Positions 30,746-39,920 of a stretch of 64,000 bases of DNA are shown piece by piece. The DNA lies in contig JAUSFB010000045.1 in NCBI GenBank assembly GCA_030651575.1, positions 62,001-126,000 of the forward strand, given 5' to 3'. The translations under genes were made by a program, and so were the position numbers. Under the pieces are notes generated by a model. It did not search any database, was not told the origin of the DNA, and saw only the letters and a program-made list of their open reading frames with translations. The DNA comes from Phaeospirillum sp. Its GTDB lineage: Bacteria > Pseudomonadota > Alphaproteobacteria > Rhodospirillales > Magnetospirillaceae. Each line of letters starts with the position of its first letter. Positions within the stretch are counted from its first letter, which is position 1.

Positions 30746-31256
30746 AAAGTCCATATCTCCGTGGCGCCGCTCGCGACGCGAAAAACACATGCGAGCAGCT
30801 GTCTGATCCAGCGAAGCCGGCGCGTACGGACACGCGACCACAAGTTTCACCGGTCAAGCCGGCGCCGCCTGAAGAGGATTCCACGATCCTGGTATGTTGG
30901 ACGGGCATCATAATGGCGATAAACCTGATCACGGGCGTCACGCCCGGCTTCGAATTCAAGTCTGGCGGCGCAGGCCGAGGAGTGGTGTTCCGCCCGAGGC
31001 CGCACGAGGTGCGAAGGGGGCGTGGAACCACCGTCCGGGATTGGACGCTCGGAAATTGCGTGCTCATACGTGTCAAAATAGCCGTAGCGGATCATTTCGA
31101 CAACGTTCTTGTTGCACCGTTGGGAAGATCCTCCGGCGAAGGGGCGGGGACCCCGCGATTTTTAGCCGAAGAGTCTGCTGAATCAATGCGTTTAGAGTTG
31201 AGCTTGAGTCTTTGTCTGCGGTATAGGTGTCGCAATGTGACGACCACTGGCCGGGT
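30746..31256. other. Long divergent intergenic region between rne and the amidase gene
   Basis: About 510 bp without a convincing gene. On the - strand TTGTCG-N17-TATTTT (around 31072-31103) could be an rne promoter. That would give a 5' leader of about 320 nt, in line with the long autoregulatory leaders known for RNase E genes. GC-rich inverted repeats such as GGGCGTCACGCCC (near 30947) could fold in that leader. Short frames here look random. No RBS-supported small ORF was accepted. Confidence 0.5.
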
Positions 31257-32891
31257 ATGACGGAACGCATGACTCGAAGACGCGGAACCGCTTTGCCGAT
31301 ACTGATCCTGGGCGCGCTTCTGGCGCTGTCCGGGCCGGTGGGCGCCTGGGCGGCGACCGCGTCGGGCGCCCGGCTTGGAATTCATGGCGAGGGCGTGACC
31401 CGTTTCGTGGTGGACCTGTCGGAGTCCACCGCGTTCAGGACCATGACCCTTGCCGATCCCTACCGCGTGGTCATCGAGCTTCCGGGCATCGAATGGGGTG
31501 GCGGCAACGCCATCGCCAAGCCGTGGGGCGCGGTCAACGGCATGCGGACCGAGGAGGGGCGGCTGGTTCTGGACCTCCGCAAGCCCGCCATCGTCAAGAA
31601 CGCCTTCATCATCGCCCCGCGCGACGGCCTGGGCTGGCGTCTGGTGGTCGATCTCGGCGAAACCACCCGCGAGGGTTTTTTGGCTTCGGTCGACGGGGCC
31701 GTCCCGGCGTTGAAGCCTCCCGCCGCCGTCAAGCCGGTCAGGCCCGTCGTCGCCAAGCCGCCGCCTGCCGTCATCGCCGTCGAGGAGCCCCCGCCGGAAC
31801 CGGTGGTCGAGGCCATTCGGCCGTCGCCCGGGCGGATCGTCGTCAACAGCCCCAATGCTTCCCCGGTCCCGGTCGAGGCGGCCCCTGTCCAGCTCGCGCC
31901 GATAGCGGCGGCGCCCGTCGTCATCATCGCCCCCCCCGCACCGCCCCCCTTGGTTTCCACACAAATAGTCCCGACTCCGGTCGAGCGGCCGGTTCGCGGC
32001 AATCCCATGCTGTCGGCTCCCATGCCGCCGCCGCCCGAACGCCCCGCGCCGGTGCTGGCCGCGCCGGTGCAGCCCGCGCCGGTGCAGCTCCCGCCGGCCC
32101 CGGTGATCGAGGCGGCACCGCCTCCCCCGCCCCCGCCGGTCGTGGCGGTTTCCGCTCCGGCCGCCAAGGGCGGCGGCCGCGCCAAGGCGCACGACGGCGT
32201 GCCGGTGATCGTCATCGACCCCGGCCATGGCGGCGTCGACCCCGGCGCCACCAGCGTGTCGGGGGCCTATGAAAAGCACATCACCCTGGCCATGGCGCGC
32301 GAGTTGAAGGCCGCACTGGAAAAGAACGGCCGTTACCGCGTCCATCTGACCCGCGATCGCGACGTCTTCATCCGGCTGCGCGAGCGCGTCGCCCTCGCCC
32401 GGCAGCATGGCGCCGACCTGTTCGTCTCGCTGCATGCCGACGCCGTGCAAAATCCGCAGATTCGCGGGCTGTCGGTCTATACCTTGTCGCAGAACGCCTC
32501 CGATTCCGAGGCGCAGGCGCTGGCGGAAAAGGAAAACAAGGCCGACCTGATCGCCGGCGTCGATCTCAGCCACGAATCCCCCGACGTGGCCGGCATCCTG
32601 ATCGATCTGGCCCAGCGCGAGACCATGAATCGCTCCGCCGGCTTCGCCACCGAGCTGGTAGACGAGGTCGGTCAGGAGATGGATTTGCTGGGCAATACTC
32701 ATCGCTTCGCCGGCTTCGCGGTGCTGAAGGCCCCCGACGTGCCGGCGGTGCTGGTGGAGATGGGCTATCTGTCCAACGAGTTCGAGGAAAAGCAGCTGCG
32801 TCAGCCGCAATACCGCGCCCGCCTCGCCAAGGCGATGGCCAAGGCGGTCGAGCGTTATTTCCCGTCATCCCTCAAGGCCAAGCGGCCGTAG
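31257..32891 (+). CDS. amiC: N-acetylmuramoyl-L-alanine amidase, AmiC type (AMIN + Amidase_3)
   Basis: Periplasmic zinc amidase that cleaves the stem peptide from glycan strands during cell separation. It has 544 residues. A Sec signal peptide is at 1-33 (ending VGAWAA). An AMIN domain (about 35-150: GVTRFVVDLSESTAFRTMTLADPYRVVIELPG, split) targets the septum. A long proline/valine-rich linker (about 155-310) follows. The Amidase_3 domain starts at VIDPGHGGVDPGA (about 315), with FVSLHADA and the zinc/catalytic Glu region VLVEMGYLSN. ATG 31269 is an alternative start. It overlaps the next small gene by one base. Confidence 0.94.
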   Translation: MTERMTRRRGTALPILILGALLALSGPVGAWAATASGARLGIHGEGVTRFVVDLSESTAFRTMTLADPYRVVIELPGIEWGGGNAIAKPWGAVNGMRTEEGRLVLDLRKPAIVKNAFIIAPRDGLGWRLVVDLGETTREGFLASVDGAVPALKPPAAVKPVRPVVAKPPPAVIAVEEPPPEPVVEAIRPSPGRIVVNSPNASPVPVEAAPVQLAPIAAAPVVIIAPPAPPPLVSTQIVPTPVERPVRGNPMLSAPMPPPPERPAPVLAAPVQPAPVQLPPAPVIEAAPPPPPPPVVAVSAPAAKGGGRAKAHDGVPVIVIDPGHGGVDPGATSVSGAYEKHITLAMARELKAALEKNGRYRVHLTRDRDVFIRLRERVALARQHGADLFVSLHADAVQNPQIRGLSVYTLSQNASDSEAQALAEKENKADLIAGVDLSHESPDVAGILIDLAQRETMNRSAGFATELVDEVGQEMDLLGNTHRFAGFAVLKAPDVPAVLVEMGYLSNEFEEKQLRQPQYRARLAKAMAKAVERYFPSSLKAKRP

Positions 32892-33223
32892 TGGCGGCTG
32901 TCCGGCTTCCCCTGCTCCTGGCCGCGTTGGCCGTATTCGGCGGGATCATCCCCGCCATCGCCGCCAATAAACAGGAAAATCTGTGCCTGACCTGTCCGAG
33001 GCCGGAACCGGCCTGCTGGATGGTGGTCTATAGCTGGCAGGACTACAACCTGAAGGGCGGTTTTGGCACCATGGTGGTGGTGACCGGGGGGGCGGCCCCG
33101 ACCGAGGCTGAGAAGGCCCGCGCCAAGGCCGATCTGCTGCGCACCCTGGCCCCGACCACCACCGTCACCATCACCAAGAATAGCCGGATTTCCTGTCCGC
33201 CGGGGGCGCGGGTGGGGCCGTGA
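32891..33223 (+). CDS. Small exported cysteine-containing protein, unknown function
   Basis: 110 residues from a GTG that shares one base with the amidase stop, suggesting translational coupling. A signal peptide is clear (LPLLLAALAVFGGIIPAIAA/NK). The mature part holds four cysteines: CLTC near the start, one in EPACWMVV, and one in ISCPPG. A WMVVYSWQDYNL segment lies in the middle. I do not recognise a family. Its place between an amidase and PBP1A hints at a cell-envelope role only by association. Confidence 0.6.
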   Translation: MAAVRLPLLLAALAVFGGIIPAIAANKQENLCLTCPRPEPACWMVVYSWQDYNLKGGFGTMVVVTGGAAPTEAEKARAKADLLRTLAPTTTVTITKNSRISCPPGARVGP

Positions 33224-33315
33224 CCACGATCCCCGGCCGGTCCGAGCAGGCCGATCCGTTCGCCGCACTTGACGACGGATGGGCCAAGGCGCTACCACCG
33301 CCTTGATCCGGTCGA

Positions 33316-35880
33316 ATGCTTGGCCGGAGGGATCGGACGCTGTCCTCGATGCTTCGCTTCTTTGCCTGGTTGACCTCCTTGCTGTTGCTGCTGGCCATCG
33401 CCGGGGCGGGCGGCGTGCTGTTCGTGTTCTGGCACTATGGCCGGGATCTGCCCGACTACCATCAGCTGGCCCATTACGAGCCGCCGGTCACCACGCGGGT
33501 CTATGGCGGCGACGGCCGTCTGGTGGCGGAATACGCGGTGGAAAAGCGGGTTTTCGTGCCGCTTTACGCGATTCCGCAGGTGGTCAAGGACGCCTTTCTC
33601 TCGGCCGAGGACAAGAACTTTTACAGCCATGCCGGCGTCGATCCGGTCGGTATCGCGCGCGCCATCGTGATCAATCTGCGCAATCGCGGCATGGGCGGCG
33701 ACCGCCGCCCGGTGGGGGCTTCGACCATCACCCAGCAGGTGGCCAAGAACTTCCTGCTGACCAACGAGGTGTCGGTCGAGCGCAAGGTCAAGGAAGCGAT
33801 CCTGGCCTTCCGGATCGAGCGGGCCTTCTCCAAGGATCACATCCTCGAACTCTATCTGAACGAGATTTATCTTGGCGTCGGCTCCTATGGCGTGGCGGCG
33901 GCGGCGCTGAACTATTTCGACAAGGGTCTGGACGAGTTGTCCATTCACGAGGCCGCTTATCTGGCAGCGCTGCCCAAGGCTCCCAACAATTACAACCCCC
34001 ATCGTCATTATCAGGCCGCCAAGGAGCGCCGGGACTGGGTGGTGGGGCGCATGTACGAGGACGGCAAGGTCTCCCAGTCGGAATATCAGGTCATGGTCGC
34101 CATGCCCCTGGAAGTCCGCTCGCGCAAGGAGATGCAGGCCACCCAGGGCGCCGATTACTTCGCCGAGGACATCCGCCGCGAACTGGCGGCCAAGTTCGGC
34201 GAAAGCGCCTTGTACAAGGGCGGGCTGGTGGTGCGCGCCTCCATGGACGCCCGCTTGCAGGCGGTGGGGTCGCGGCTGCTGCGCCAGGGGCTCGCCTCCT
34301 ATGATCGCCGTCATGGCTATCGCGGGCCGTTGACCCGGATTTCCGCGACCTCGACCTGGCCGCAGTCGCTGGCGGCGGTGCCCAAGCCCGGCGGAGCCGC
34401 CGAGACCTGGGAAACCGCCGTGGTGATCGGCCTCACCGAGACCGAAGCCACCTTGGGCCTGTCGGGCAACCGCACCGGCAAGCTGCCCTTCGCCGAAATG
34501 AAATGGGCGCGCCCGACCCTGGAAAAGCAGGCGGTGGGGCCGATGCCGCGCCGCGCCGGCGATGTGGTCGCCCAAGGCGACGTGATCTTGGTGGAGCCGG
34601 TGGCCAAGTCCGACGATGGCCATGCCTACCCCGCCGCCACCTTCAGCCTGCGCCAGATTCCCAAGGTCGAGGGGGCTCTGGTGGCGATCGATCCCCATAC
34701 CGGGCGGGTGCTGGCCATGGTCGGCGGCTGGTCCTATGGCAAAAGCCAGTTCAACCGCGCCAGTCAGGCGCTACGTCAGCCGGGCTCGTCGTTCAAGCCG
34801 TTCATCTATCTGGCGGCGCTGGAAAGCGGTTATACCCCGTCCTCGCTGGTGCTGGACGCCCCCATCGCCCTGCCGCAGGGGCCGGGCCTGCCGCTGTGGC
34901 GGCCAAAGAACTATCACGACGACTATCTGGGGCCGACGACGCTGCGGGTCGGAATCGAGAAGTCGCGCAACCTGATGACGGTGCGCCTCGCCCAGGCACT
35001 CGGCATGGAAAAGGTGGCCGATTACTCGCAGCGTTTCGGCATCTATGACAATCTGCCGCACCAGCTGGCCATGGCGCTGGGTGCCGGCGAGACCACGCCG
35101 CTGAGGCTGACCGCCGCCTATGCTATGCTGGTCAATGGCGGCAAGCGGGTGCGTCCGACCCTGATCGACCGTATCCAGGACCGCAACGGCAAGACCGTCT
35201 TTAGCCATGATCCGCGCTTTTGCGAGGGCTGTTCCGCGCCGCGCTTCTCGGGTCAGGACATGCCGCTGCTGCCCGATATCCGCGAACAACTGGTCGATCC
35301 GGTCTCGGCCTATCAGATGGTCAGCATCATGGAAGGCGTGGTTCAACGCGGCACCGGGACCTCGGTCCGGGCGGTGGGCAAGCCGCTGGCCGGCAAGACC
35401 GGCACCTCCAACGACTCCAACGATGTCTGGTTCGTCGGCTTTTCGCCCGATCTGGCGGTGGGGGTGTTCGTCGGCTTCGACGACCCGGCTTCCCTGGGGG
35501 CCAAGGAGACCGGCGGCTCTATCGCGGCCCCGATCTTCCGCGACTTCATGATCGAAGCCCTGAAGGACAAGCCGCCGACCGCGTTCCGGGTGCCACCGGG
35601 CGTCCGTCTGGTCCGGGTAGACGCCCGTACCGGCAAGCCCGCCATGCCGGGCGACGCCAAGGCCATCCATGAGGCATTCAAGAGCAGCGACCGGATGCCC
35701 GGCGACGAGGAGGAGGTGCTGGAGGGTGGCGTCGATGCCGGCTTCAGCTTCGCGCCCTACCTGAATGCCGAGGAAGGCGCTGGCCCCAGCGGCGAGCTGA
35801 TCCCGCCCCCCGGCGCGGGCGGGGTGGCCCCGGTCCCGCTTCCGGCCGGCCCGGCTCCCACGGCCGGCGGTCTGTATTAG
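33316..35880 (+). CDS. mrcA: Penicillin-binding protein 1A (bifunctional transglycosylase/transpeptidase)
   Basis: Polymerises and cross-links peptidoglycan. It has 854 residues from ATG 33316; ATG 33349 (MLRFFAWLTS) is equally possible, and neither has an ideal RBS. One N-terminal transmembrane anchor is followed by the GT51 domain with FLSAEDKNFYSHAGVD (catalytic Glu near residue 97) and GASTITQQVAKNF. An OB-like insert separates it from the transpeptidase. There the active-site SSFKPF is near 491 and KTGTSND near 693. The C-terminal ~70 residues are proline/glycine-rich and disordered. It follows an amidase gene, so this is a small cell-wall cluster. Confidence 0.95.
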   Translation: MLGRRDRTLSSMLRFFAWLTSLLLLLAIAGAGGVLFVFWHYGRDLPDYHQLAHYEPPVTTRVYGGDGRLVAEYAVEKRVFVPLYAIPQVVKDAFLSAEDKNFYSHAGVDPVGIARAIVINLRNRGMGGDRRPVGASTITQQVAKNFLLTNEVSVERKVKEAILAFRIERAFSKDHILELYLNEIYLGVGSYGVAAAALNYFDKGLDELSIHEAAYLAALPKAPNNYNPHRHYQAAKERRDWVVGRMYEDGKVSQSEYQVMVAMPLEVRSRKEMQATQGADYFAEDIRRELAAKFGESALYKGGLVVRASMDARLQAVGSRLLRQGLASYDRRHGYRGPLTRISATSTWPQSLAAVPKPGGAAETWETAVVIGLTETEATLGLSGNRTGKLPFAEMKWARPTLEKQAVGPMPRRAGDVVAQGDVILVEPVAKSDDGHAYPAATFSLRQIPKVEGALVAIDPHTGRVLAMVGGWSYGKSQFNRASQALRQPGSSFKPFIYLAALESGYTPSSLVLDAPIALPQGPGLPLWRPKNYHDDYLGPTTLRVGIEKSRNLMTVRLAQALGMEKVADYSQRFGIYDNLPHQLAMALGAGETTPLRLTAAYAMLVNGGKRVRPTLIDRIQDRNGKTVFSHDPRFCEGCSAPRFSGQDMPLLPDIREQLVDPVSAYQMVSIMEGVVQRGTGTSVRAVGKPLAGKTGTSNDSNDVWFVGFSPDLAVGVFVGFDDPASLGAKETGGSIAAPIFRDFMIEALKDKPPTAFRVPPGVRLVRVDARTGKPAMPGDAKAIHEAFKSSDRMPGDEEEVLEGGVDAGFSFAPYLNAEEGAGPSGELIPPPGAGGVAPVPLPAGPAPTAGGLY

Positions 35881-35941
35881 TCTTGCCAGGTCTGGCGGAC
35901 TTCCTTAAAAAGTCCGCTCCACGCAGTCGAGAGGAATGACC

Positions 35942-37057
35942 ATGCGCGCCGAAATCGAGGCGCTCACCCAAGAGATCCATCGCTCCGTCGCGCTGCTCAA
36001 GCGTCATCTCGACTGGGATGCCGCGCTGATGCGCCTCGACGAGCTGAATGCCTTGGCTGAGAACCCGGATCTGTGGAACGACGCGACCGAAGCGCAAAAG
36101 ATCATGCGCGAGCGCAACGAACTGGACCTTTCGATCCAGGGCGTGCGGTCGAGCGAGCGCGAGCTGGCCGATCTGCTGGAGCTGATCGAGATGGGCGAGG
36201 CCGAGGGCGATCAGGGGGTGGTCGACGACGCCGAGGCCCAGATCCGCGCCATCAAGGACAAGGCCGCCAAGATGGAGCTGGAGACCCTGCTTTCGGGCGA
36301 GGCCGACCACAACGACTGCTACATGGAAATCAACGCCGGCGCCGGCGGTACCGAGTCCCAGGATTGGGCCGAGATGCTGTTGCGCATGTACACCCGCTGG
36401 GCCGAACAGCACGGCTACAAGGTGGACTGGCTGGAGGAAAGCGCCGGCGAGGCGGCGGGCATCAAGTCCGCCACCATCCGGGTCGCCGGTCATAACGCCT
36501 ATGGTTGGCTGAAAACCGAAAGCGGCGTCCACCGGCTGGTGCGGATTTCGCCCTATGACAGCGCGGCGCGTCGCCATACCAGCTTTTCCTCGGTCTGGGT
36601 CTATCCGGTGATCGACGACACCATCGATATCCAAATCAATGAAAGCGAGTGCCGCATCGATACCTACCGCGCCTCGGGCGCTGGCGGGCAGCACATCAAC
36701 AAGACCGATTCCGCGGTCCGTATCACCCATCTTCCCACCGGCATCGTCGCCGCCTGCCAGATGGAGCGGTCGCAGCACCAGAACCGGGCGCGGGCCTGGG
36801 ACATGCTGCGGGCGCGCATGTACGAGGCCGAACTGCAAAAGCGGGAAGCCGCCGCCCAGGCCATGGAAGACCAGAAGACCGATATCGGCTGGGGCCACCA
36901 GATCCGCTCTTATGTGTTGCAGCCTTACCAGATGGTCAAGGACCTGCGCACCAATGTGGAGACCTCGGACTCCCAGGGTGTGCTCGACGGCGATCTCGAT
37001 CAGTTCATGGCGGCGTCGCTGGCTAGCCGTATCAAGGGCGAGGTCGGCGGCGGTTAA
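35942..37057 (+). CDS. prfB: Peptide chain release factor 2
   Basis: RF2 releases the peptide at UGA and UAA codons. It has 371 residues. The GGQ loop ([19 protein letters not shown]) is near 248-250. The stop-codon recognition loop reads SPY ([16 protein letters not shown]) where E. coli has SPF. The gene runs in one continuous frame with no in-frame TGA near codon 25, so the programmed frameshift of many RF2 genes is absent. ATG 35942 is preferred because GAGAGGA lies at proper spacing; ATG 35936 would be too close. It follows PBP1A, as in many alphaproteobacteria. Confidence 0.95.
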   Translation: MRAEIEALTQEIHRSVALLKRHLDWDAALMRLDELNALAENPDLWNDATEAQKIMRERNELDLSIQGVRSSERELADLLELIEMGEAEGDQGVVDDAEAQIRAIKDKAAKMELETLLSGEADHNDCYMEINAGAGGTESQDWAEMLLRMYTRWAEQHGYKVDWLEESAGEAAGIKSATIRVAGHNAYGWLKTESGVHRLVRISPYDSAARRHTSFSSVWVYPVIDDTIDIQINESECRIDTYRASGAGGQHINKTDSAVRITHLPTGIVAACQMERSQHQNRARAWDMLRARMYEAELQKREAAAQAMEDQKTDIGWGHQIRSYVLQPYQMVKDLRTNVETSDSQGVLDGDLDQFMAASLASRIKGEVGGG

Positions 37058-37136
37058 ATTTCAGCGACCGATTTGCTTTCCGCCCGGAACGGCTTATACC
37101 TTATGGCATCGAGACTTCTTCTCGCGAAGGACGGCC

Positions 37137-38159
37137 ATGAAGCGGATCATTTTTTCGGTACTCCTCGCCTTGACCCTGGCGGTTGCGGGCATGGGCGATG
37201 CGCTGGCCAAGGCCGGCAGCACCTCTCGGTCCAGTGGCGGCAGCATGGGCTCGAAGGGCTCGCGGACTCACGAGTCCGCTCCCATGGAGCGCAGCCTGAC
37301 GCCGCCATCGCCGCAGAGCGGCGCTCGCAATACCGTTCCGCCCGCGCCCCAGGCAGCACCGCGCCCCGGCAATGTGGACTCGGCCCCGCTGGCGGGACGT
37401 CCCGGAGCGGTGACCCCCATGGGCCAGCCCATGGCTCAACCGGGCTTCTTCCAGCGCAATCCGTTCATGGCCGGTCTGGCCGGTGGATTGGTCGGTGCCG
37501 GCATCGGCGGCATGCTGTTCGGCCATTCGCCGTCCCTGGCGGCGGCGGGCGAGGCGTCGCCGGGCGCCGGCTTCCTGGGTCTGTTGCTGCAATTGCTGCT
37601 GATCGGCGGGCTGGTCTGGCTGGGGGTGCGCATGTTCCGCTCCCGGACGGCCGCTCCCGAGAATGCGGGCAATCCTTATCTTCGCGCCGCGCAGGGCCAG
37701 CATGTGGAACCGGCGCTGAATACCGCCGCCGCCGCCCCGCGGGTGGAGCGTGAGTTCGAGCCGAGCGGCGAGGATCAGCAGGCCTTCACCGAGATCCTGT
37801 TTGGTGTCCAGCAGGCTTGGAGTGAAGGCGATCTGATGGGCTTGCGTCGCTGGGCCACGCCCGAGGTGGTGTCGTTCCTGTCCGAGGACCTTAGCCGCAA
37901 TGCCAGCGAGGGGCTGGTCAACAAGGTGGAGAACGTCAGCCTGCTCAAGGGCGATGTCAGCGAAAGTTGGAGCGAGAACGGCTTTGACTACATCACCACC
38001 GTGCTGACCTTCCAGTGCGTCGATTACATGGTGCGGATCGACACCGGCGCGGTGGCCAGCGGCAGCCCCGGCACTCCGGTGCAGCATACCGAGTCCTGGA
38101 CCTTCGTCCGCTCCACCTCCGGCGGCCGTTGGCTGCTGTCGGCGGTACAGCAGGCCTAG
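37137..38159 (+). CDS. Tim44-like domain membrane protein
   Basis: 340 residues. A signal-anchor-like start (MKRIIFSVLLALTLAVAGMGDALA) is followed by a Ser/Pro-rich stretch. A glycine-rich hydrophobic segment comes next (GLAGGLVGAGIGGMLFG) and then a transmembrane helix (FLGLLLQLLLIGGLVWLGVRMF). The C-terminal ~150 residues match the Tim44/MBA1-like cone fold (FTEILFGVQQAWSEGDLMGLRRWATPEV; ending ESWTFVRS and WLLSAVQQA). Bacterial members are of uncertain function, perhaps in membrane protein handling. A strong terminator follows. Confidence 0.88.
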   Translation: MKRIIFSVLLALTLAVAGMGDALAKAGSTSRSSGGSMGSKGSRTHESAPMERSLTPPSPQSGARNTVPPAPQAAPRPGNVDSAPLAGRPGAVTPMGQPMAQPGFFQRNPFMAGLAGGLVGAGIGGMLFGHSPSLAAAGEASPGAGFLGLLLQLLLIGGLVWLGVRMFRSRTAAPENAGNPYLRAAQGQHVEPALNTAAAAPRVEREFEPSGEDQQAFTEILFGVQQAWSEGDLMGLRRWATPEVVSFLSEDLSRNASEGLVNKVENVSLLKGDVSESWSENGFDYITTVLTFQCVDYMVRIDTGAVASGSPGTPVQHTESWTFVRSTSGGRWLLSAVQQA

Positions 38160-38182
38160 ACTCAAGGCCGAGACAAAAAGAG

Positions 38183-38216
38183 AGGGACCTTTCATCGAAA
38201 GGTCCCTTTTTCTTTT
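38183..38216 (+). terminator. Strong intrinsic terminator
   Basis: AGGGACCTTT pairs with AAAGGTCCCT around a five-base loop (38183-38207) and runs into TTTTTCTTTT. An A-run (CAAAAAG) precedes the stem, so it may also act for the convergent gene on the - strand. Confidence 0.93.
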
Positions 38217-38234
38217 GCCCCGAAGGCGGCGGGG

Positions 38235-38537
38235 TCAGCGCCCGAAATAGTCCGTTGAATAGCCGACGCGACCACAGCGGAAGGCGGCGACTTCGGGGGT
38301 CAGGATGCCGCAGCGAAGCGGCGTCCAGCTTTGGCCCAGCAGCGATTTGACATCCATGCCGGACCGCTGGCACTGGCGCGCCGCGATGGCGCGAATTTCT
38401 TCCGGTTCGGAGAGCCAAGTGTTGTAGCAGACATAGCTGGCCGGACCTTCATCCGTGTCGGGAACCAGCGGCCGGGGCGTGGTCGAGCAAGCCCCCAGCG
38501 CCGTCGCCAACGTGACCGCCAGCATTATTTTGCGCAT
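38235..38537 (-). CDS. Small lipoprotein of unknown function
   Basis: 100 residues. The lipobox LGAC (residues 14-17) ends a lipoprotein signal peptide (MRKIMLAVTLATALGAC), so it should be membrane-anchored. The mature part has four further cysteines (YVCYNTW, QCQRSG, LRCGIL, FRCGR), which could form two disulfides in the periplasm. GGGGGATT precedes the ATG on the - strand. I do not recognise a named family. Confidence 0.75.
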   Translation of the reverse strand: MRKIMLAVTLATALGACSTTPRPLVPDTDEGPASYVCYNTWLSEPEEIRAIAARQCQRSGMDVKSLLGQSWTPLRCGILTPEVAAFRCGRVGYSTDYFGR

Positions 38538-38619
38538 GCCTAATCCCCCCTCCCTGTGCGTCTCTCTCTCTCTCCGAGAGGTAGCGTCGCCTGACGGGAT
38601 TGGCAAGCGGTTTCGGGGG

Positions 38620-39324
38620 TTAACGACCGTCCGCCGAGGCAAAAGCGCGAAATGCGGTGGGCATTCCCATAAGGTAGGAGCGGACCAACTGGGTGACGAC
38701 CGTATCCATGTCCTCCGGAGTCTGGGTCTTGTAGACCCAACGGCGCAGCCCGACATAGCCGATGGCGCCGTGCAGCCCGGCCACCAGTTCGATCTCCAGC
38801 GGTGACAGCGGGGCGTCCGAGGCGACGCCGGCCTCTGCGCGGATTTCGTGACAAAGCGGTACGAACAGGTGTTCGCGCACATGGGCCATGTAGCGGTTGG
38901 CGATGGACTCGTCCTTCAGCCCGGCGAACATGAACAGCCGGACCCGCTCGTAACTGAAATTGGCTCTGGTGTAGTTCAGGTAGAACTCCTCCGCCCGGTC
39001 CACCAGGGGGCGCGAGCGGTCGGCCAGCGCCAGATTCCAGCCGGCATCCCAGCCGCCAAGGAAGACATCGCGGTAAACCCGGTCGATCAGCGCGTCCTTG
39101 TCGGGAAAATAGCGGTAAAGCAGGGGCTGGGTGACTCCCAGGCGTTGAGCCAGGGCGCGGGTTTGGCCTTCGAATCCGACTTCGGCGAAGAATCTGATCG
39201 CTTCGGCGACGATCATTTTTTCCCGCTCCTTGCGGGGCAGACGGCGGCGGGCCGTGGCGGGACCGGGAGTATCCTGGTTCGGGACATCCTGGGGGAGGGG
39301 GGTGGCGATGGGGGATGCGTCCAT
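38620..39324 (-). CDS. TetR family transcriptional regulator
   Basis: 234 residues. The N-terminal HTH lies at about 30-80 (EREKMIVAEAIRFFAEVGFEG, then TRALAQRLGVTQPLLYRYFPDKDALIDRVY). The ligand domain has no motif that names an effector. An inverted repeat lies 21-42 bp upstream, so it probably represses itself. The gene lies downstream of coxG on the same strand. Confidence 0.92.
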   Translation of the reverse strand: MDASPIATPLPQDVPNQDTPGPATARRRLPRKEREKMIVAEAIRFFAEVGFEGQTRALAQRLGVTQPLLYRYFPDKDALIDRVYRDVFLGGWDAGWNLALADRSRPLVDRAEEFYLNYTRANFSYERVRLFMFAGLKDESIANRYMAHVREHLFVPLCHEIRAEAGVASDAPLSPLEIELVAGLHGAIGYVGLRRWVYKTQTPEDMDTVVTQLVRSYLMGMPTAFRAFASADGR

Positions 39325-39344
39325 TCTTGAAAGCCCTCACATAC

Positions 39345-39366
39345 CGTCACGTAACGTTTTGTGACG
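39345..39366. promoter_or_regulatory. Inverted repeat, candidate TetR operator
   Basis: CGTCAC-N10-GTGACG is a perfect-arm inverted repeat just upstream of the tetR-family start, with a near-palindromic centre (GTAACGTTTT). Its length and place fit an autoregulatory TetR operator. Confidence 0.6.
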
Positions 39367-39391
39367 AACCAGTATAGGTACAATCCACAGG

Positions 39392-39847
39392 TCAGATGCA
39401 ATCAGGTTCAGACCCGAGCCGATCATTTAGCCGCTGAAAAAAGGCGGCGGCGGTTTTGCTGGCGAAGCCGTGGACCAGTCGTCCACCTACCGAGGCCAGC
39501 CGGCCGCCGATTTCCCCGGCCGCGGTCCAGCGTAGCAGGGTGCCTTCGCCGTCGTCGCTCAACAATACGCGGGCCGAGCCGCTGACAAAGCCGGCAATGC
39601 CGCCCTGTCCCTGGCCTTTCAGGGTATAGGCTTCGGTCTCGATCACGTCTTCCAGGGTGAGGGTGCCGGAGAAACGCGCCTTCAACGCGCCGATGCTGAC
39701 AGCCACCGTCGCGGCGTAGGTGGCGGGCGCGGTCTGTTCCAGACGCTCGCAGCCGGGAATGCATCCGGTCAGAATCCGGGCGTCGTTCAGGGCGCGCCAC
39801 ACATCGGCGCGGGGGGCTGCGATCAGGTGTTCGCCGTCGAAATCCAT
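39392..39847 (-). CDS. CoxG-like SRPBCC protein (carbon monoxide dehydrogenase subunit G family)
   Basis: 151 residues. MDFDGEHLIAAPRADVWRALNDARILTGCIPGCERLE is the conserved start of the CoxG family, and ATYAATVAVSIGALKARFSGTL follows (both described in pieces). In Oligotropha CoxG helps anchor CO dehydrogenase to the membrane. The family is broad and often sits beside xanthine-dehydrogenase-type enzymes. No coxMSL-type genes are adjacent here, so the role is open. It is divergent from an EamA transporter. Confidence 0.85.
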   Translation of the reverse strand: MDFDGEHLIAAPRADVWRALNDARILTGCIPGCERLEQTAPATYAATVAVSIGALKARFSGTLTLEDVIETEAYTLKGQGQGGIAGFVSGSARVLLSDDGEGTLLRWTAAGEIGGRLASVGGRLVHGFASKTAAAFFQRLNDRLGSEPDCI

Positions 39848-39920
39848 TGCCGTCTCCTTTGATCCTGGATCATGCCATGCCGCCATGACAGAGTCGCCCT
39901 TGTCAGAATGGGAGGGTGGG

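Noticed and set aside
32891-33316. A 27-codon frame (GTG 33222) between the small exported protein and PBP1A
   Set aside because: It is short, has no clear RBS and ends in a proline run; treated as noise.
36000-36020. RF2 programmed frameshift site near codon 25
   Set aside because: No in-frame TGA and no CTTT-TGA slippery context are present; the gene is continuous.
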